NCBI RefSeq assembly: GCF_001635455.1
Contig: NZ_LWEH01000255.1
Location: forward strand, 238,991 to 302,990
Length of the DNA stretch: 64,000 bases
Direction of reading: 5' to 3'
DNA from: Vibrio sp. HI00D65
Lineage (GTDB): Bacteria; Pseudomonadota; Gammaproteobacteria; Enterobacterales; Vibrionaceae
Shown: positions 1 through 7,799 of the stretch, in pieces
How positions within the stretch are numbered: position 1 is the first letter of the stretch
Layout: each line of letters opens with the position of its first letter
The notes under the pieces: generated by a model
Database searches by the model: none
What the model was told of the DNA's origin: nothing
Seen by the model: the letters and a program-made list of their open reading frames with translations, nothing else
Translations under genes and position numbers: made by a program

Positions 1-93
1 GCAGGTGATCGCTTTAGGAATGTAGCCTTGGTCGCCACTGCCAATTTGAGAGTACAGTTCACGTACCAAATCACAACAATCGTATACTTTCAT
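1..93 (-). CDS. yaeP: YaeP/UPF0253 family protein (partial, cut by window edge)
   Basis: Only the first 31 codons are present; the gene runs off the left edge. The visible N-terminus (MKVYDCCDLVRELYSQIGSG, then DQGYIPKAI) matches the small YaeP family, whose E. coli member has the same pattern of an acidic start, an ELxRxxYxxIxSGDxGYxP-like core and about 66 residues in total. The function is unknown. In E. coli yaeP lies between tilS/rof and the proS-trmO segment, and proS and trmO follow here too. Confidence is good for the family; nothing can be said about the missing C-terminus. Confidence 0.75.
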   Translation of the reverse strand, partial: MKVYDCCDLVRELYSQIGSGDQGYIPKAITC

Positions 94-261
94 TTTTATA
101 CCTAACCAAATGATAACTGATATCAATATACACATAGAGATAAGCAAAAACAAAGCGGATCTGACGAAGAGCAGAGTTAGTTTGTCCTTGCTCAATATCT
201 CATCTTATTGCGCTTCAGTTTGTCACTTTATTAGGTGACCTGTTAACCAATGATTGGTCAA

Positions 262-945
262 CTAGCCGGCGACTTGCTGTTCCAGCTGGTATTTCACTTT
301 ATCTGCAAGGTTGAGTTGCTTGGCGAGCTCTTTGAGATAAGCCTTTTCCATGAAGTTTTGCTCGTCAGCCACAATCAAAGAGGCTAAGTAGATCTCACTG
401 GCTTGTTGCGGTGAGCTTGCAAGTTGAGCTATTTCTCTTGGGTCGAGCGTCTTGTGCAGCTCTTCAGACACTAACTTAGTCAGCTGATAATCTGCGCCCA
501 TGTTTTCGACGGTTTGTTTAATTTTAGCCATCTCTTGCTCATCGACATGACCGTCCGCTTTAGAAGCCGCAATCATAGATCTTAGAATAAGTAGATTATG
601 ACAAGCATCTTGTTCATCAAAGGTGGCTTGTGGAGATGAGTCTGGTGTGCCTTGTTTGGCTTGGTAATCGTTATATACCTTGTATGCCAAAGCACCAAGC
701 GCTGCTGCTCCACCAATTCCCACGGCCTTCTTGCCGAACTTTTTGGTTTTCTTTGAGCCCATGAGTGCTCCCAGCAAACCGCCGCCAACGGCTCCAGCAC
801 CTAGTGCGCCAAGTGTACTTTTGTTGCTGCCTTTACTGACCTGTGTAAGACCGCTTAGGCCAGATGAGCTTTGTGAGAGTTTTTGAGTGCCTTGTTTAAC
901 AAGGTCTGACTTAAATGCTTGGTTAAGTAGGCTTTTTAGATCCAT
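262..945 (-). CDS. DUF533 / TerB-like inner-membrane-associated protein (YebE-like)
   Basis: Predicted 227-residue protein. A Ser/Gly-rich N-terminal part leads to a glycine-rich hydrophobic stretch (about residues 45-90, with GAGAVGGGLLGALMG and a second Ala/Gly segment) that could insert in the membrane. A C-terminal alpha-helical domain (about residues 110-225) has the acidic TerB-like pattern IAASKADGHVDEQEMAKI. This is the layout of DUF533 proteins such as E. coli YebE, whose role is not established; some respond to envelope stress. The start at 945 is chosen because GGAGGT sits just upstream, which rules out the ATG four codons earlier. It stands alone, with no gene coupled to it. Confidence 0.8.
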   Translation of the reverse strand: MDLKSLLNQAFKSDLVKQGTQKLSQSSSGLSGLTQVSKGSNKSTLGALGAGAVGGGLLGALMGSKKTKKFGKKAVGIGGAAALGALAYKVYNDYQAKQGTPDSSPQATFDEQDACHNLLILRSMIAASKADGHVDEQEMAKIKQTVENMGADYQLTKLVSEELHKTLDPREIAQLASSPQQASEIYLASLIVADEQNFMEKAYLKELAKQLNLADKVKYQLEQQVAG

Positions 946-1078
946 CGATACCTCCAATGGTAAACGCGTCTAATGGGTTGATGAACCCAATATACGTATT
1001 TAAAGATGAACCGGAGATTAACTTACGTTATTTACTTTATCGAGAAATGAGAGAGTGAGTGAAGGTGAATAGGAGGAA

Positions 1079-1105
1079 TAAAAAAGGCCACCAGATGGCA
1101 GCCTT
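1079..1105 (-). terminator. Rho-independent terminator of proS
   Basis: Read on the minus strand, an AAGGC...GCCTT stem with a partly wobble-paired inner part is followed by a run of six T. It lies about 45 bases after the proS stop codon. Confidence 0.65.
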
Positions 1106-1147
1106 CTATTATTTGCTTTGCAAGATCACTTACTTGACAGAGTTTGC

Positions 1148-2866
1148 TTATTTAGCAAATTGAGAAGTAACGTGTTCAACGATTGAATCGATAGCAACAG
1201 CCTCTTTAGTACCATCACGACGGTTCTTGTACTCGAAGTTTCCTTCTTTCATTGAGCGGTCGCCGATCACGATAGTGTGAGGGATACCAATTAGCTCGAT
1301 GTCAGAGAACATTACACCTGGACGTTCTTTACGGTCATCGAATAGTACTTCGATACCCATAGCTGTTAGTTCAGCGTATAGCTTCTCAGCTGCTTCTTTA
1401 ACTTCTTCAGACTTGTGCATGTTCATAGGAACGATAGCAACTTGGAAAGGTGCTAGTGCGTCTGGCCAGATGATGCCGTATTTGTCATGGTTCTGCTCGA
1501 TTGCAGAAGCAACAACACGTGATACACCGATACCGTAACAACCCATCTCAAGGATAACGTTCTTACCGTCAGGACCAAGTACACCACAGTTCATTGCTTG
1601 TGAGTAAACGTTACCTAGTTGGAAGATGTGACCAACTTCGATACCACGTTTAAGCTGAAGCGTACCTTTGCCACATGGGCTTAGGTCGCCTTCGATTACG
1701 TTACGTAGGTCTTCTACTTGAGCAAGCTCAACGTCACGACCCCAGTTGATACCGAAGTAGTGCTTACCATCTACGTTTGCACCCGCGCCGAAGTCGCTCA
1801 TTACAGCAACAGAGCGGTCAACGATGAATGGTAGCTCTAGGCCTACAGGGCCAAGTGAACCTGGGCCAGCGCCAACGAGTGCACGAATTTCTTCTTCAGA
1901 AGCCATCTCTAGTGGAGAAGCAACTTGTGGAAGGTTTTCCGCTTTTACTTCGTTCAGTTCGTGGTCGCCACGGATGATTAGAGCAATGATGTCTGCATCT
2001 ACTTCATCAGAAGCTTTAACGAATAGAGTCTTAACTGTTTTCTCGATTGATAGACCGTGTTGCTCTACCAACTCTGCGATAGTTTTCGCGTTTGGAGTAT
2101 CAACCAGTTCCATTTCTTGAGTTGGTGCAGCAGCTTCTTCAGTTGGAGCTAGTGCTTCAGCTTTCTCGATGTTTGCTGCGTAATCAGACTCTGTAGAGAA
2201 TGCGATTAGGTCTTCGCCGCTTTCAGCTAATACGTGGAACTCTTGAGAACCACTACCACCGATAGCCCCAGAGTCTGCTAGTACTGGACGGTACTCAAGA
2301 CCCATGCGGTCGAATGCATTACAGTAAGCATCGTGCATCGCTTGGTAAGACTTTTCTAGGCCTTCTTTGTCGATGTCGAAGCTGTACGCATCCATCATAG
2401 AGAATTCACGAGCACGCATAACACCAAAACGTGGACGACGCTCATCACGGAACTTAGTTTGAATCTGGTACAAGTTCAGTGGCAGCTGTTTGTACGAGTT
2501 TACTTCGTTACGAACTAGGCTAGTGATTACTTCTTCAGCTGTTGGGCTAAGAACAAACGGACGAGAATGACGGTCAGTAAAGCGCAGTAGTTCTGGGCCC
2601 ATTTTTTCGCTACGACCAGTCTCTTCCCATAGCTCAAACGGCTGCACTACGGGCATTAAAGTCTCAACTGCACCTGCATTATCGATCTCTTGGCGAACGA
2701 TGTTTTCGACTTTACGCAGTACACGCAGACCGGTAGGTAGCCAAGTGTATAAACCTGAAGCTAGCTTACGGATCATACCTGCACGTAGCATCAGCTGGTG
2801 GCTGATAACTTCTGCGTCGTTTGGAGTCTCTTTCAGAGTAGAAAGAAGATAGTTACTGGTACGCAT
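1148..2866 (-). CDS. proS: Prolyl-tRNA synthetase (bacterial type with editing domain)
   Basis: Charges tRNA-Pro with proline in the cytoplasm. The 572 residues match the length of bacterial-type ProS. The class II core carries motif 2 around residues 138-158 (FRDERRPRFGVMRAREF). An inserted editing (INS) domain spans about residues 225-390, including the GPGSLGP loop, and hydrolyses Ala-tRNA-Pro. Motif 3 and the C-terminal anticodon-binding domain follow (VIVGDRSMKEG region near residue 535). The start MRTSNYLLSTLKETP is the usual family start. It lies downstream of trmO on the same strand with a 101-base gap that contains a hairpin, and has its own terminator. The same proS-trmO neighbourhood exists in E. 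coli. Confidence 0.98.
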   Translation of the reverse strand: MRTSNYLLSTLKETPNDAEVISHQLMLRAGMIRKLASGLYTWLPTGLRVLRKVENIVRQEIDNAGAVETLMPVVQPFELWEETGRSEKMGPELLRFTDRHSRPFVLSPTAEEVITSLVRNEVNSYKQLPLNLYQIQTKFRDERRPRFGVMRAREFSMMDAYSFDIDKEGLEKSYQAMHDAYCNAFDRMGLEYRPVLADSGAIGGSGSQEFHVLAESGEDLIAFSTESDYAANIEKAEALAPTEEAAAPTQEMELVDTPNAKTIAELVEQHGLSIEKTVKTLFVKASDEVDADIIALIIRGDHELNEVKAENLPQVASPLEMASEEEIRALVGAGPGSLGPVGLELPFIVDRSVAVMSDFGAGANVDGKHYFGINWGRDVELAQVEDLRNVIEGDLSPCGKGTLQLKRGIEVGHIFQLGNVYSQAMNCGVLGPDGKNVILEMGCYGIGVSRVVASAIEQNHDKYGIIWPDALAPFQVAIVPMNMHKSEEVKEAAEKLYAELTAMGIEVLFDDRKERPGVMFSDIELIGIPHTIVIGDRSMKEGNFEYKNRRDGTKEAVAIDSIVEHVTSQFAK

Positions 2867-2900
2867 TCTATGGTATCCGTTTCATCATTAATAAAAGTAA

Positions 2901-2929
2901 ATTTACTGCCGCTATTGGCAACAGTAAAT
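2901..2929 (-). terminator. Hairpin between trmO and proS (weak terminator or attenuator)
   Basis: Arms ATTTACTG and CAGTAAAT enclose a GCC/GGC inner stem. On the minus strand the hairpin is followed by the T-rich stretch TTACTTTTATT. It could partly terminate trmO transcription before proS. There is no long uninterrupted T tract, so this is a moderate call. Confidence 0.4.
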
Positions 2930-2967
2930 CCGATATAGCCGCATATAATATCAGCCTATTTGGGATC

Positions 2968-3663
2968 TCAAAAGCGTTCAATGTCAGTTACATTGATGAA
3001 AAACGCTTCAACAACGAATTTCACGTTGAGATCGAACAAATTTACCGCATATTCCTTGTTGTCTTGCTTGCCTTTCTTATAGGCAGGGCGAGGGTCTTGG
3101 CCTAATACCTCTTTGATCACCTGAATAATATGGCGCGACTCTGGGTGCAGTGCCAGTTTGCTTTGTGCCTGCTGTGAAAAGTTAACCTCTAACACCTCGG
3201 GCTCTTCGGCTGCAAACCCTCCCTGTGCATCCGGAATGGAATCGGAGTAGGGGATGTAAGGCTTGATGTCGATAATTGATGTCCCGTCGACTAAATCGAC
3301 ACTGCCAACGTCTAGCCAAGTTTGCCCTTTATCTTGAGATACGCCTTTCAGCTCTACCGCTGACATGCCAATTCCATTGGGTCTGAATGTGGCTCGAGAT
3401 GCAAAAACCCCAATACGTTCATTACCACCCAGTCGAGGCGGCCTCACCGTAGGCTTCCAGCCTGCTTCAAGGTTTTTGTCGAACAGAAATAGGAGCCACA
3501 CATGGCTGAATTGCTCGATGTTGCGAACCGACTCTAGGCAGTTTGCCGCGTCAACAAGCCTTACTCTAGCGGTTGATGCCTGCACCAACCTAGGCTGCCT
3601 TGGTACCGCGAACTTCTCTTTATAGGGAGATTCTATAAAGCCAATAGGTTCAATGGAGTGCAT
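2968..3663 (-). CDS. trmO: tRNA (N6-threonylcarbamoyladenosine(37)-N6)-methyltransferase TrmO
   Basis: SAM-dependent methylation of t6A37 to m6t6A in threonine tRNAs. This is the TsaA/TrmO family, which E. coli TrmO defines. The 231 residues begin with the typical IGFIESPYKEKFAVPRQPRL segment. Further family motifs are WLLFLFDKN, RATFRPNGIGMSAVEL (about residues 90-105) and DIKPYIPYSDS (about residue 135), followed by a C-terminal domain with DPRPAYKK. It is transcribed toward proS, as in E. coli. A Fur/Zur-like site lies in the shared upstream region with rpmE2, and trmO could also feel that regulator, although the site lies closer to trmO (66-82 bases) only by position. Confidence 0.93.
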   Translation of the reverse strand: MHSIEPIGFIESPYKEKFAVPRQPRLVQASTARVRLVDAANCLESVRNIEQFSHVWLLFLFDKNLEAGWKPTVRPPRLGGNERIGVFASRATFRPNGIGMSAVELKGVSQDKGQTWLDVGSVDLVDGTSIIDIKPYIPYSDSIPDAQGGFAAEEPEVLEVNFSQQAQSKLALHPESRHIIQVIKEVLGQDPRPAYKKGKQDNKEYAVNLFDLNVKFVVEAFFINVTDIERF

Positions 3664-3728
3664 GGGGGGAAGTTCTCTAATTACGATCTATGGCCGGAAA
3701 ATATCACAAAATAACTTGTTTTTCTTTT

Positions 3729-3768
3729 GATAATGATTATCATTTGCAATGTTATAACGTATCAAGCA
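3729..3768 (+). promoter_or_regulatory. Fur-box-like and overlapping Zur-box-like operator upstream of rpmE2
   Basis: Positions 3729-3747 read GATAATGATTATCATTTGC, which agrees with the classical 19-bp Fur box at 16 of 19 positions. Immediately overlapping, 3745-3768 contains AATGTTATA plus a weaker second half, resembling the Zur consensus (GAAATGTTATANTATAACATTTC), with a strong left half and a poor right half. Zur control of the zinc-free L31/L36 paralogues is established in several bacteria, so Zur is the more expected regulator. The Fur-like match is the stronger sequence. Confidence 0.6.
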
Positions 3769-3787
3769 ATGATTTAGAGGGAAACAA

Positions 3788-4048
3788 ATGAAACCAAATA
3801 TCCATCCTGATTACCGCACTGTGGTTTTTCATGACACCAGTGTTGATGAATACTTTTTGATAGGTTCAACCTTGAAAACAGACCGCACTATCGAATGGGA
3901 AGATGGAATTACCTATCCTTACTTCACTATTGAAGTGTCTTCAAAGTCCCATCCTTTCTATACAGGTAAGCAACGAGTGATTCATAAAGAAGGTCGTGTG
4001 GCGAACTTTACTCGCCGCTTTGGTCAATTGGGTAAGGGAGCTAAATAG
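3788..4048 (+). CDS. rpmE2: 50S ribosomal protein L31 type B (zinc-independent)
   Basis: An 86-residue L31 of the C-minus type. It contains no cysteine at all, so the zinc-ribbon ligands of ordinary L31 are missing. The sequence MKPNIHPDYRTVVFHDTSVD and the C-terminal GRVANFTRRFGQL are typical of YkgM/RpmE2. In zinc limitation this form replaces zinc-binding L31 on ribosomes and so frees zinc. A clear ribosome-binding site (GAGGGAAAC) precedes the ATG. The gene is followed directly by rpmJ2 with no spacer, and both sit behind a Zur/Fur-like operator. Confidence 0.95.
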   Translation: MKPNIHPDYRTVVFHDTSVDEYFLIGSTLKTDRTIEWEDGITYPYFTIEVSSKSHPFYTGKQRVIHKEGRVANFTRRFGQLGKGAK

Positions 4049-4174
4049 ATGAAGGTTGTAAAATCACTTAAAAGTGCAAAGAGCCGTCACCCAGATTGTC
4101 AAATCGTTAAGCGTAGAGGTCGCCTCTTTGTAATCTGCAAAACCAACCCAAGGTTCAAAGCGGTTCAAAAATAA
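4049..4174 (+). CDS. rpmJ2: 50S ribosomal protein L36, alternative (YkgO-type)
   Basis: A 41-residue protein whose ATG follows the rpmE2 stop directly (TAGATG). It begins MKVVKSLKSAKSRHPDCQIV and ends with NPRFKAVQK, the pattern of the zinc-independent L36 paralogue YkgO. It has only two cysteines (residues 17 and 30) rather than the full CxxC...C...H zinc set. It is about five residues shorter than E. coli YkgO at the C-terminus. It is surely co-transcribed with rpmE2 and serves the same zinc-sparing ribosome remodelling. Confidence 0.95.
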   Translation: MKVVKSLKSAKSRHPDCQIVKRRGRLFVICKTNPRFKAVQK

Positions 4175-4565
4175 GCAGTCAATTTGGTGTGACACACCTG
4201 TAAAAAAAATGAGGGGAAAGTCAAACTTTATTCATTTAACGTTTTTTCTTTTCCTTCATATGCAAGTTGATTAAATACCGAGTGACTACTTATCGTACGG
4301 TGAACTCTATTTTTAAATTAATCAAGAGGTTATATCGTAAAGTTATTTTAATGATGAATGTGTGGTTGTGAATCATAAAGCTGATTTTTGTACTTATTTT
4401 GGTTTTATTTGCTAACAACTTGTTAGAATTAAGTTAAATGCTGCTATTTGTTACACATTTTGTAACATTTTGAATTTCTAATTGATTATTTTGTCAAGTA
4501 CCCTTCGTCTGCAATTTGAACATTTTTGTCACAATTGCATAGGAATCACTACAAGGAGGGAACTG
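4175..4565 (+). promoter_or_regulatory. AT-rich intergenic region with two perfect palindromes upstream of the AbgT transporter gene
   Basis: No gene is visible in these 391 bases. Two perfect inverted repeats stand out. CTAACAA-C-TTGTTAG lies at 4412-4426. TGTTACA-CATTT-TGTAACA lies at 4449-4467. Both are upstream of the strong ribosome-binding site AAGGAGGGA at 4552-4560 and are candidate operators for the transporter. A GGTGTG-A-CACACC palindrome at about 4186-4198 lies just after rpmJ2, but it lacks a T tract in the right place for a terminator. Confidence 0.45.
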
Positions 4566-6152
4566 ATGAGTTCATCAGCTTCAATAAAAAACAACTCGCC
4601 AAAGAAACCCATTTTTACCCGTTTTCTCGATGGTGTTGAGTATTTGGGGAATCTATTACCCCACCCTATCACTCTTTTCGCAATCTTCTGTGTCGCAATC
4701 TTAGTTACTTCTGGTATTGCAGGGTACTTTGAAGTGTCTGTTATGGACCCTCGTCCGGAAGGTGCTCCTGGTCGTGCTGCTGACGGCATGATCCATGTTG
4801 TAAGCCTACTTAATGCTGAAGGCTTACAACTTATCGTAACTAATTTAGTTAAAAACTTTGTTGGTTTTGCGCCATTAGGTACCGTGCTAGTTGCAATGCT
4901 AGGTGTAGCGATTGCGGAGTACTCAGGTCTACTATCTGCTGCGATGCGTGGCATGGTAATGGGCGCGTCTAAGCGCATGGTTACAGTAACTGTGGTATTC
5001 GCAGGTATCATTTCTAACACAGCTTCAGAGCTAGGTTACGTGGTACTGATTCCACTTGCAGCAATGCTTTTCCACTCTTTAGGTCGTCACCCTCTTGCTG
5101 GTCTAGCGGCAGCATTCGCTGGTGTATCTGGTGGTTACTCTGCAAACCTTCTAATCGGTACGGTTGATCCTCTGCTTTCTGGTATTACAGAAACAGCAGC
5201 ACAAATGATCGACCCGACTTACACCGTTGGTCCAGAATCAAACTGGTACTTCATGTTTGTGTCTACTTTCTTCATCGCAATTACAGGTGCATTCGTAACG
5301 GAGAAGATTGTTGAACCAAAACTTGGTAAATACAACGACGAAGAAGCGTCTGAAGATTTATCAAACGATACAATGGGCAAGCTAACAGACGTTGAGAAGA
5401 AAGGTCTTAAGCTAGCAGGTATCGCAGTTCTAGCAGTATCAGCTCTTCTTGCTTGGACAATTGTTCCTGAAGACGGCGTTCTGCGTTCTGCAGCTGGCAC
5501 GGTAGCAGGTTCTCCGTTCCTTAAGAGTATCGTGGCGTTCATCTTTGTATTCTTCGCAGTTCCTGGTTTCGTTTACGGTAAAGTTACCGGCATAATGAAA
5601 ACTGACCGCGACGTTATCGATGCTATGTCTAAGTCTATGTCTTCTATGGGCATGTACATCGTACTTGTATTCTTCGCTGCTCAGTTTGTTGCTTTCTTCA
5701 AGTGGACTAACTTCGGTCAAGTATTCGCAGTAGCGGGCGCAAGCTTCCTACAAGACATCGGCCTAACAGGTCCAATGTTGTTCTTCGCATTCATCCTAAT
5801 GTGTGGCTTCATTAACCTGATGATCGGTTCAGCTTCTGCTCAGTGGGCAGTAACAGCACCTATCTTTGTTCCAATGCTAATGCTTGTTGGTTACGCACCA
5901 GAAACGATTCAAGCGGCTTATCGTATCGGTGATTCAACAACGAACATCATTACTCCAATGATGAGCTACTTCGGTCTTATCCTTGCTGTAGCAACGCGTT
6001 ACGTGAAGAACCTAGGTATTGGTACTCTGATTGCAACTATGCTTCCATACTCGATCGTATTCATCGTTGGTTGGAGCTTAATGTTCTACGTGTGGGTATT
6101 CGTATTTGGTCTGCCAGTTGGCCCTGGTGCAGCAACGTACTACACGCCATAG
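4566..6152 (+). CDS. AbgT family transporter (p-aminobenzoyl-glutamate / antimetabolite type)
   Basis: A 528-residue inner-membrane protein with 10-12 hydrophobic segments, about 510 residues being usual for AbgT. Recognisable family features are the N-terminal RFLDGVEYLGNLLPHPITLF, the hairpin region with SGGYSANLLIGTVDPLLSG (about residues 180-200), and MIGSASAQWAVTAPIFVPML near residue 435 followed by YRIGDSTTNIITPMM. Known members either import p-aminobenzoyl-glutamate (AbgT) or export sulfonamide-like antimetabolites (MtrF). The sequence alone does not decide between them. The start at 4566 is chosen for the AAGGAGGGA site just before it. It is a single-gene unit with its own terminator, and no abgAB hydrolase genes are nearby. 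Confidence 0.88.
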   Translation: MSSSASIKNNSPKKPIFTRFLDGVEYLGNLLPHPITLFAIFCVAILVTSGIAGYFEVSVMDPRPEGAPGRAADGMIHVVSLLNAEGLQLIVTNLVKNFVGFAPLGTVLVAMLGVAIAEYSGLLSAAMRGMVMGASKRMVTVTVVFAGIISNTASELGYVVLIPLAAMLFHSLGRHPLAGLAAAFAGVSGGYSANLLIGTVDPLLSGITETAAQMIDPTYTVGPESNWYFMFVSTFFIAITGAFVTEKIVEPKLGKYNDEEASEDLSNDTMGKLTDVEKKGLKLAGIAVLAVSALLAWTIVPEDGVLRSAAGTVAGSPFLKSIVAFIFVFFAVPGFVYGKVTGIMKTDRDVIDAMSKSMSSMGMYIVLVFFAAQFVAFFKWTNFGQVFAVAGASFLQDIGLTGPMLFFAFILMCGFINLMIGSASAQWAVTAPIFVPMLMLVGYAPETIQAAYRIGDSTTNIITPMMSYFGLILAVATRYVKNLGIGTLIATMLPYSIVFIVGWSLMFYVWVFVFGLPVGPGAATYYTP

Positions 6153-6181
6153 AATCTAATCATTGTTTTATGATTACACCG

Positions 6182-6210
6182 AAAGCCTGCACATTGTGCG
6201 GGCTTTTTCT
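6182..6210 (+). terminator. Rho-independent terminator after the AbgT transporter gene
   Basis: Stem AGCCTGCAC / GTGCGGGCT with an ATT loop (one G-T pair), followed by TTTTTCTTT. It lies about 30 bases after the stop codon. Confidence 0.85.
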
Positions 6211-6227
6211 TTATTGGAAAATAGTGA

Positions 6228-6775
6228 TTACAAGCCTGCAAATCGGTAGGTCATCCGAACCTCCAGCGGCCACCCTACATCCCTTTGGGTGAGAGGGCTG
6301 TTCGAGTTGTTGTGAGTCAATTCCATTTTGTTGATACCAGTCCAGCGTGGTGTAAATTTATAGAGGCCAATGAGCCCAGCTTGATAAACAAAGGTAGACC
6401 CTGCATCAAACTGATTTAGCCCTGATGCAGAGGATTCGCTATTTGAAATACCGTAGAGGTGATTAGAAAGTTTTTGTCACGATAATCGACTTCGAGGTAG
6501 GGGAATGGTTAATGGCTTTGCCCATGTTTCTAACGCCCTGCCCAGATGCAGCTGAACTTCGTAGCTATTATGCTCCGAGGTTACGTCGTGTAAGTAGGTG
6601 AACCTAGCGCCTACTATCCCCAGCGTTATCCCGAGTGCGCCATTGCCATCTCTGTCTTGAATGCCATTGGGTAGGTCAACGAAGGTATCTGATACTTCAG
6701 CGAATCGCCAGTTTCCAGATAGTCCGACAAAACGGAGTAGGTCAATTAAAATTTTACAGATCTCATTGTTGCCTA
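6228..6775 (-). pseudogene. Decayed MipA/OmpV family outer-membrane protein gene
   Basis: No intact reading frame covers this 0.6-kb gap, but the minus strand in changing frames reads as the C-terminal part of a MipA/OmpV-type beta-barrel. Seen are RFTYLHDVTSEHNSYEVQLH, then YLEVDYRDKNF, then NHLYGISNSESSASGLNQFD, then LYKFTPRW, and a C-terminal MTYRF followed by two residues and a stop. The DYRDKNF and NHLYGIS parts are in different frames, with the switch near 6464-6468. A further frame change lies just upstream of YLEVDY. The N-terminal half and signal peptide are gone. Several disruptions and a truncated 5' end make a sequencing error unlikely. Confidence 0.7.
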
Positions 6776-6815
6776 AATGAGACGTTCCCAGATCTCTCTG
6801 GAGAAGAAGGGAGGG

Positions 6816-7259
6816 TTAGCGCTTTGCTAGCAGGCGATCAAGGTGGTTAGCGAACTCACGACGGTCGGTTTGAGAAAGTGAGCTTGGGCCCCCTGTTTGG
6901 ATGCCACTTGAGCGCATGGTTTCCATAAAGTCGCGAATGTTTAGGCGCGCTTTAATGGTCTCTTTTGTATAAAGCTCCCCACGAGAACTCAGCGCTAGTG
7001 CGCCTTTAGTGATAACTTCATCAGCTAGAGGGATATCTGAAGTAATCACGAGATCGCCTTTCTCTGTACGTTTTACTATTTCATTGTCGGCGATATCGAA
7101 TCCGCTTGACACTTGAATTGAGTGAATGTTGTTACGCTTCGGTACTGGGACAACGTGATTTGCGATGAAGGTGCATTCAACACCGGTTCGCTCAGCTGCG
7201 CGTACGATGGTTTCTCGGATAACTTTAGGACAAGCGTCCGCATCAACCCATATTTTCAT
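6816..7259 (-). CDS. yaiI: YaiI/YqxD family protein (UPF0178, DUF188)
   Basis: The 147 residues fit the family length of about 150. The N-terminus MKIWVDADACPKVIRETIVR and the motifs VPVPKRNNI, GFDIADNEIV, GDLVITSDIPLADEVI and the C-terminal TGGPSSLSQTDRREFANHLD are those of UPF0178. The conserved acidic residues (D6, D8 and the SDIPLAD group) resemble PIN-like nuclease folds, but no biochemical role is established. It lies downstream of a 95-residue gene on the same strand, 64 bases away. A decayed outer-membrane gene lies after it. Confidence 0.92.
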   Translation of the reverse strand: MKIWVDADACPKVIRETIVRAAERTGVECTFIANHVVPVPKRNNIHSIQVSSGFDIADNEIVKRTEKGDLVITSDIPLADEVITKGALALSSRGELYTKETIKARLNIRDFMETMRSSGIQTGGPSSLSQTDRREFANHLDRLLAKR

Positions 7260-7323
7260 AGTGTTCTATTTCTCTGTTAGCTAATCTGTGGATTTATTAC
7301 TGTTAACTTATTTCTCGGCTAAC

Positions 7324-7611
7324 TTATCGCTCAGCTAATTTGGTTTCAAGCGTGGCGACGCGAGCGGTAAGTTCAAGAATTTGTTTTTCTAGTTGGTCAA
7401 TACGATCGACCTCTGGTTCTTGTTGTGCAGCGACTTCTACCTTGGGAACGCGGTTCGCGTTTTTCCAGCTTTTAATGGTCGTGATTAACGCAGGCATTGG
7501 AACCGATGTACTCATGCGAGCTTTTACTAACGCAACGGTTGGCTCTTTGCCTTGTGCTTGCAGTCCTTCAAGCACTGATTTCAACTCTTCAGAAACATCT
7601 TTTGTCAGCAT
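7324..7611 (-). CDS. Small protein with KfrA-like N-terminal region and C-terminal coiled coil
   Basis: A 95-residue protein. The ATG at 7611 is chosen because GGAGGT lies five bases upstream; the in-frame ATG four codons earlier includes that site. The first half (ELKSVLEGLQAQGKEPTVAL, then VKARMSTSVPMPALITTIKSWK) recalls the N-terminal helical DNA-binding region of KfrA-type plasmid proteins. The last 30 residues (DQLEKQILELTARVATLETK) form a heptad coiled coil. It may therefore be a small dimeric DNA-binding protein, but this is inference from pattern only. It lies upstream of yaiI, and the CsrB-type RNA region starts behind it in the opposite direction. Confidence 0.55.
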   Translation of the reverse strand: MLTKDVSEELKSVLEGLQAQGKEPTVALVKARMSTSVPMPALITTIKSWKNANRVPKVEVAAQQEPEVDRIDQLEKQILELTARVATLETKLAER

Positions 7612-7689
7612 GTTGACCTCCATTTTTTAGTCTTTGGTCATTTTACTCGCTCCGGTGACCGATAGCGAATCATAAAACCGTCTATGGCG

Positions 7690-7707
7690 TGTGAGAGATC
7701 TCTTACA
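7690..7707 (+). promoter_or_regulatory. GacA/UvrY/VarA box (upstream activating sequence) for the Csr sRNA
   Basis: TGTGAGAGATCTCTTACA is an 18-bp near-perfect palindrome that fits the GacA-box pattern TGTAAG-N6-CTTACA at 11 of 12 fixed positions. Such boxes lie 100-200 bases upstream of CsrB/RsmZ-type RNAs and bind the phosphorylated GacA/UvrY/VarA response regulator. A TATAAT-like -10 lies at 7787-7792. Confidence 0.8.
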
Positions 7708-7799
7708 AACGCTGTGAGATAACGCGAATACTTCTCTAGAGAAATTGATACGTATATGATTAAAGTGTTGAATTTTAATTGTTTTATATAATTAACAAC

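Noticed and set aside
4482..4565. 28-codon N-terminal extension of the AbgT-family transporter
   Set aside because: A strong AAGGAGGGA site lies directly before the inner ATG at 4566, and the extension crosses promoter-like AT-rich sequence.
6635..6850. 71-codon open frame on the plus strand
   Set aside because: It runs across the MipA/OmpV remnant and into yaiI on the opposite strand; no ribosome-binding site and no family resemblance.
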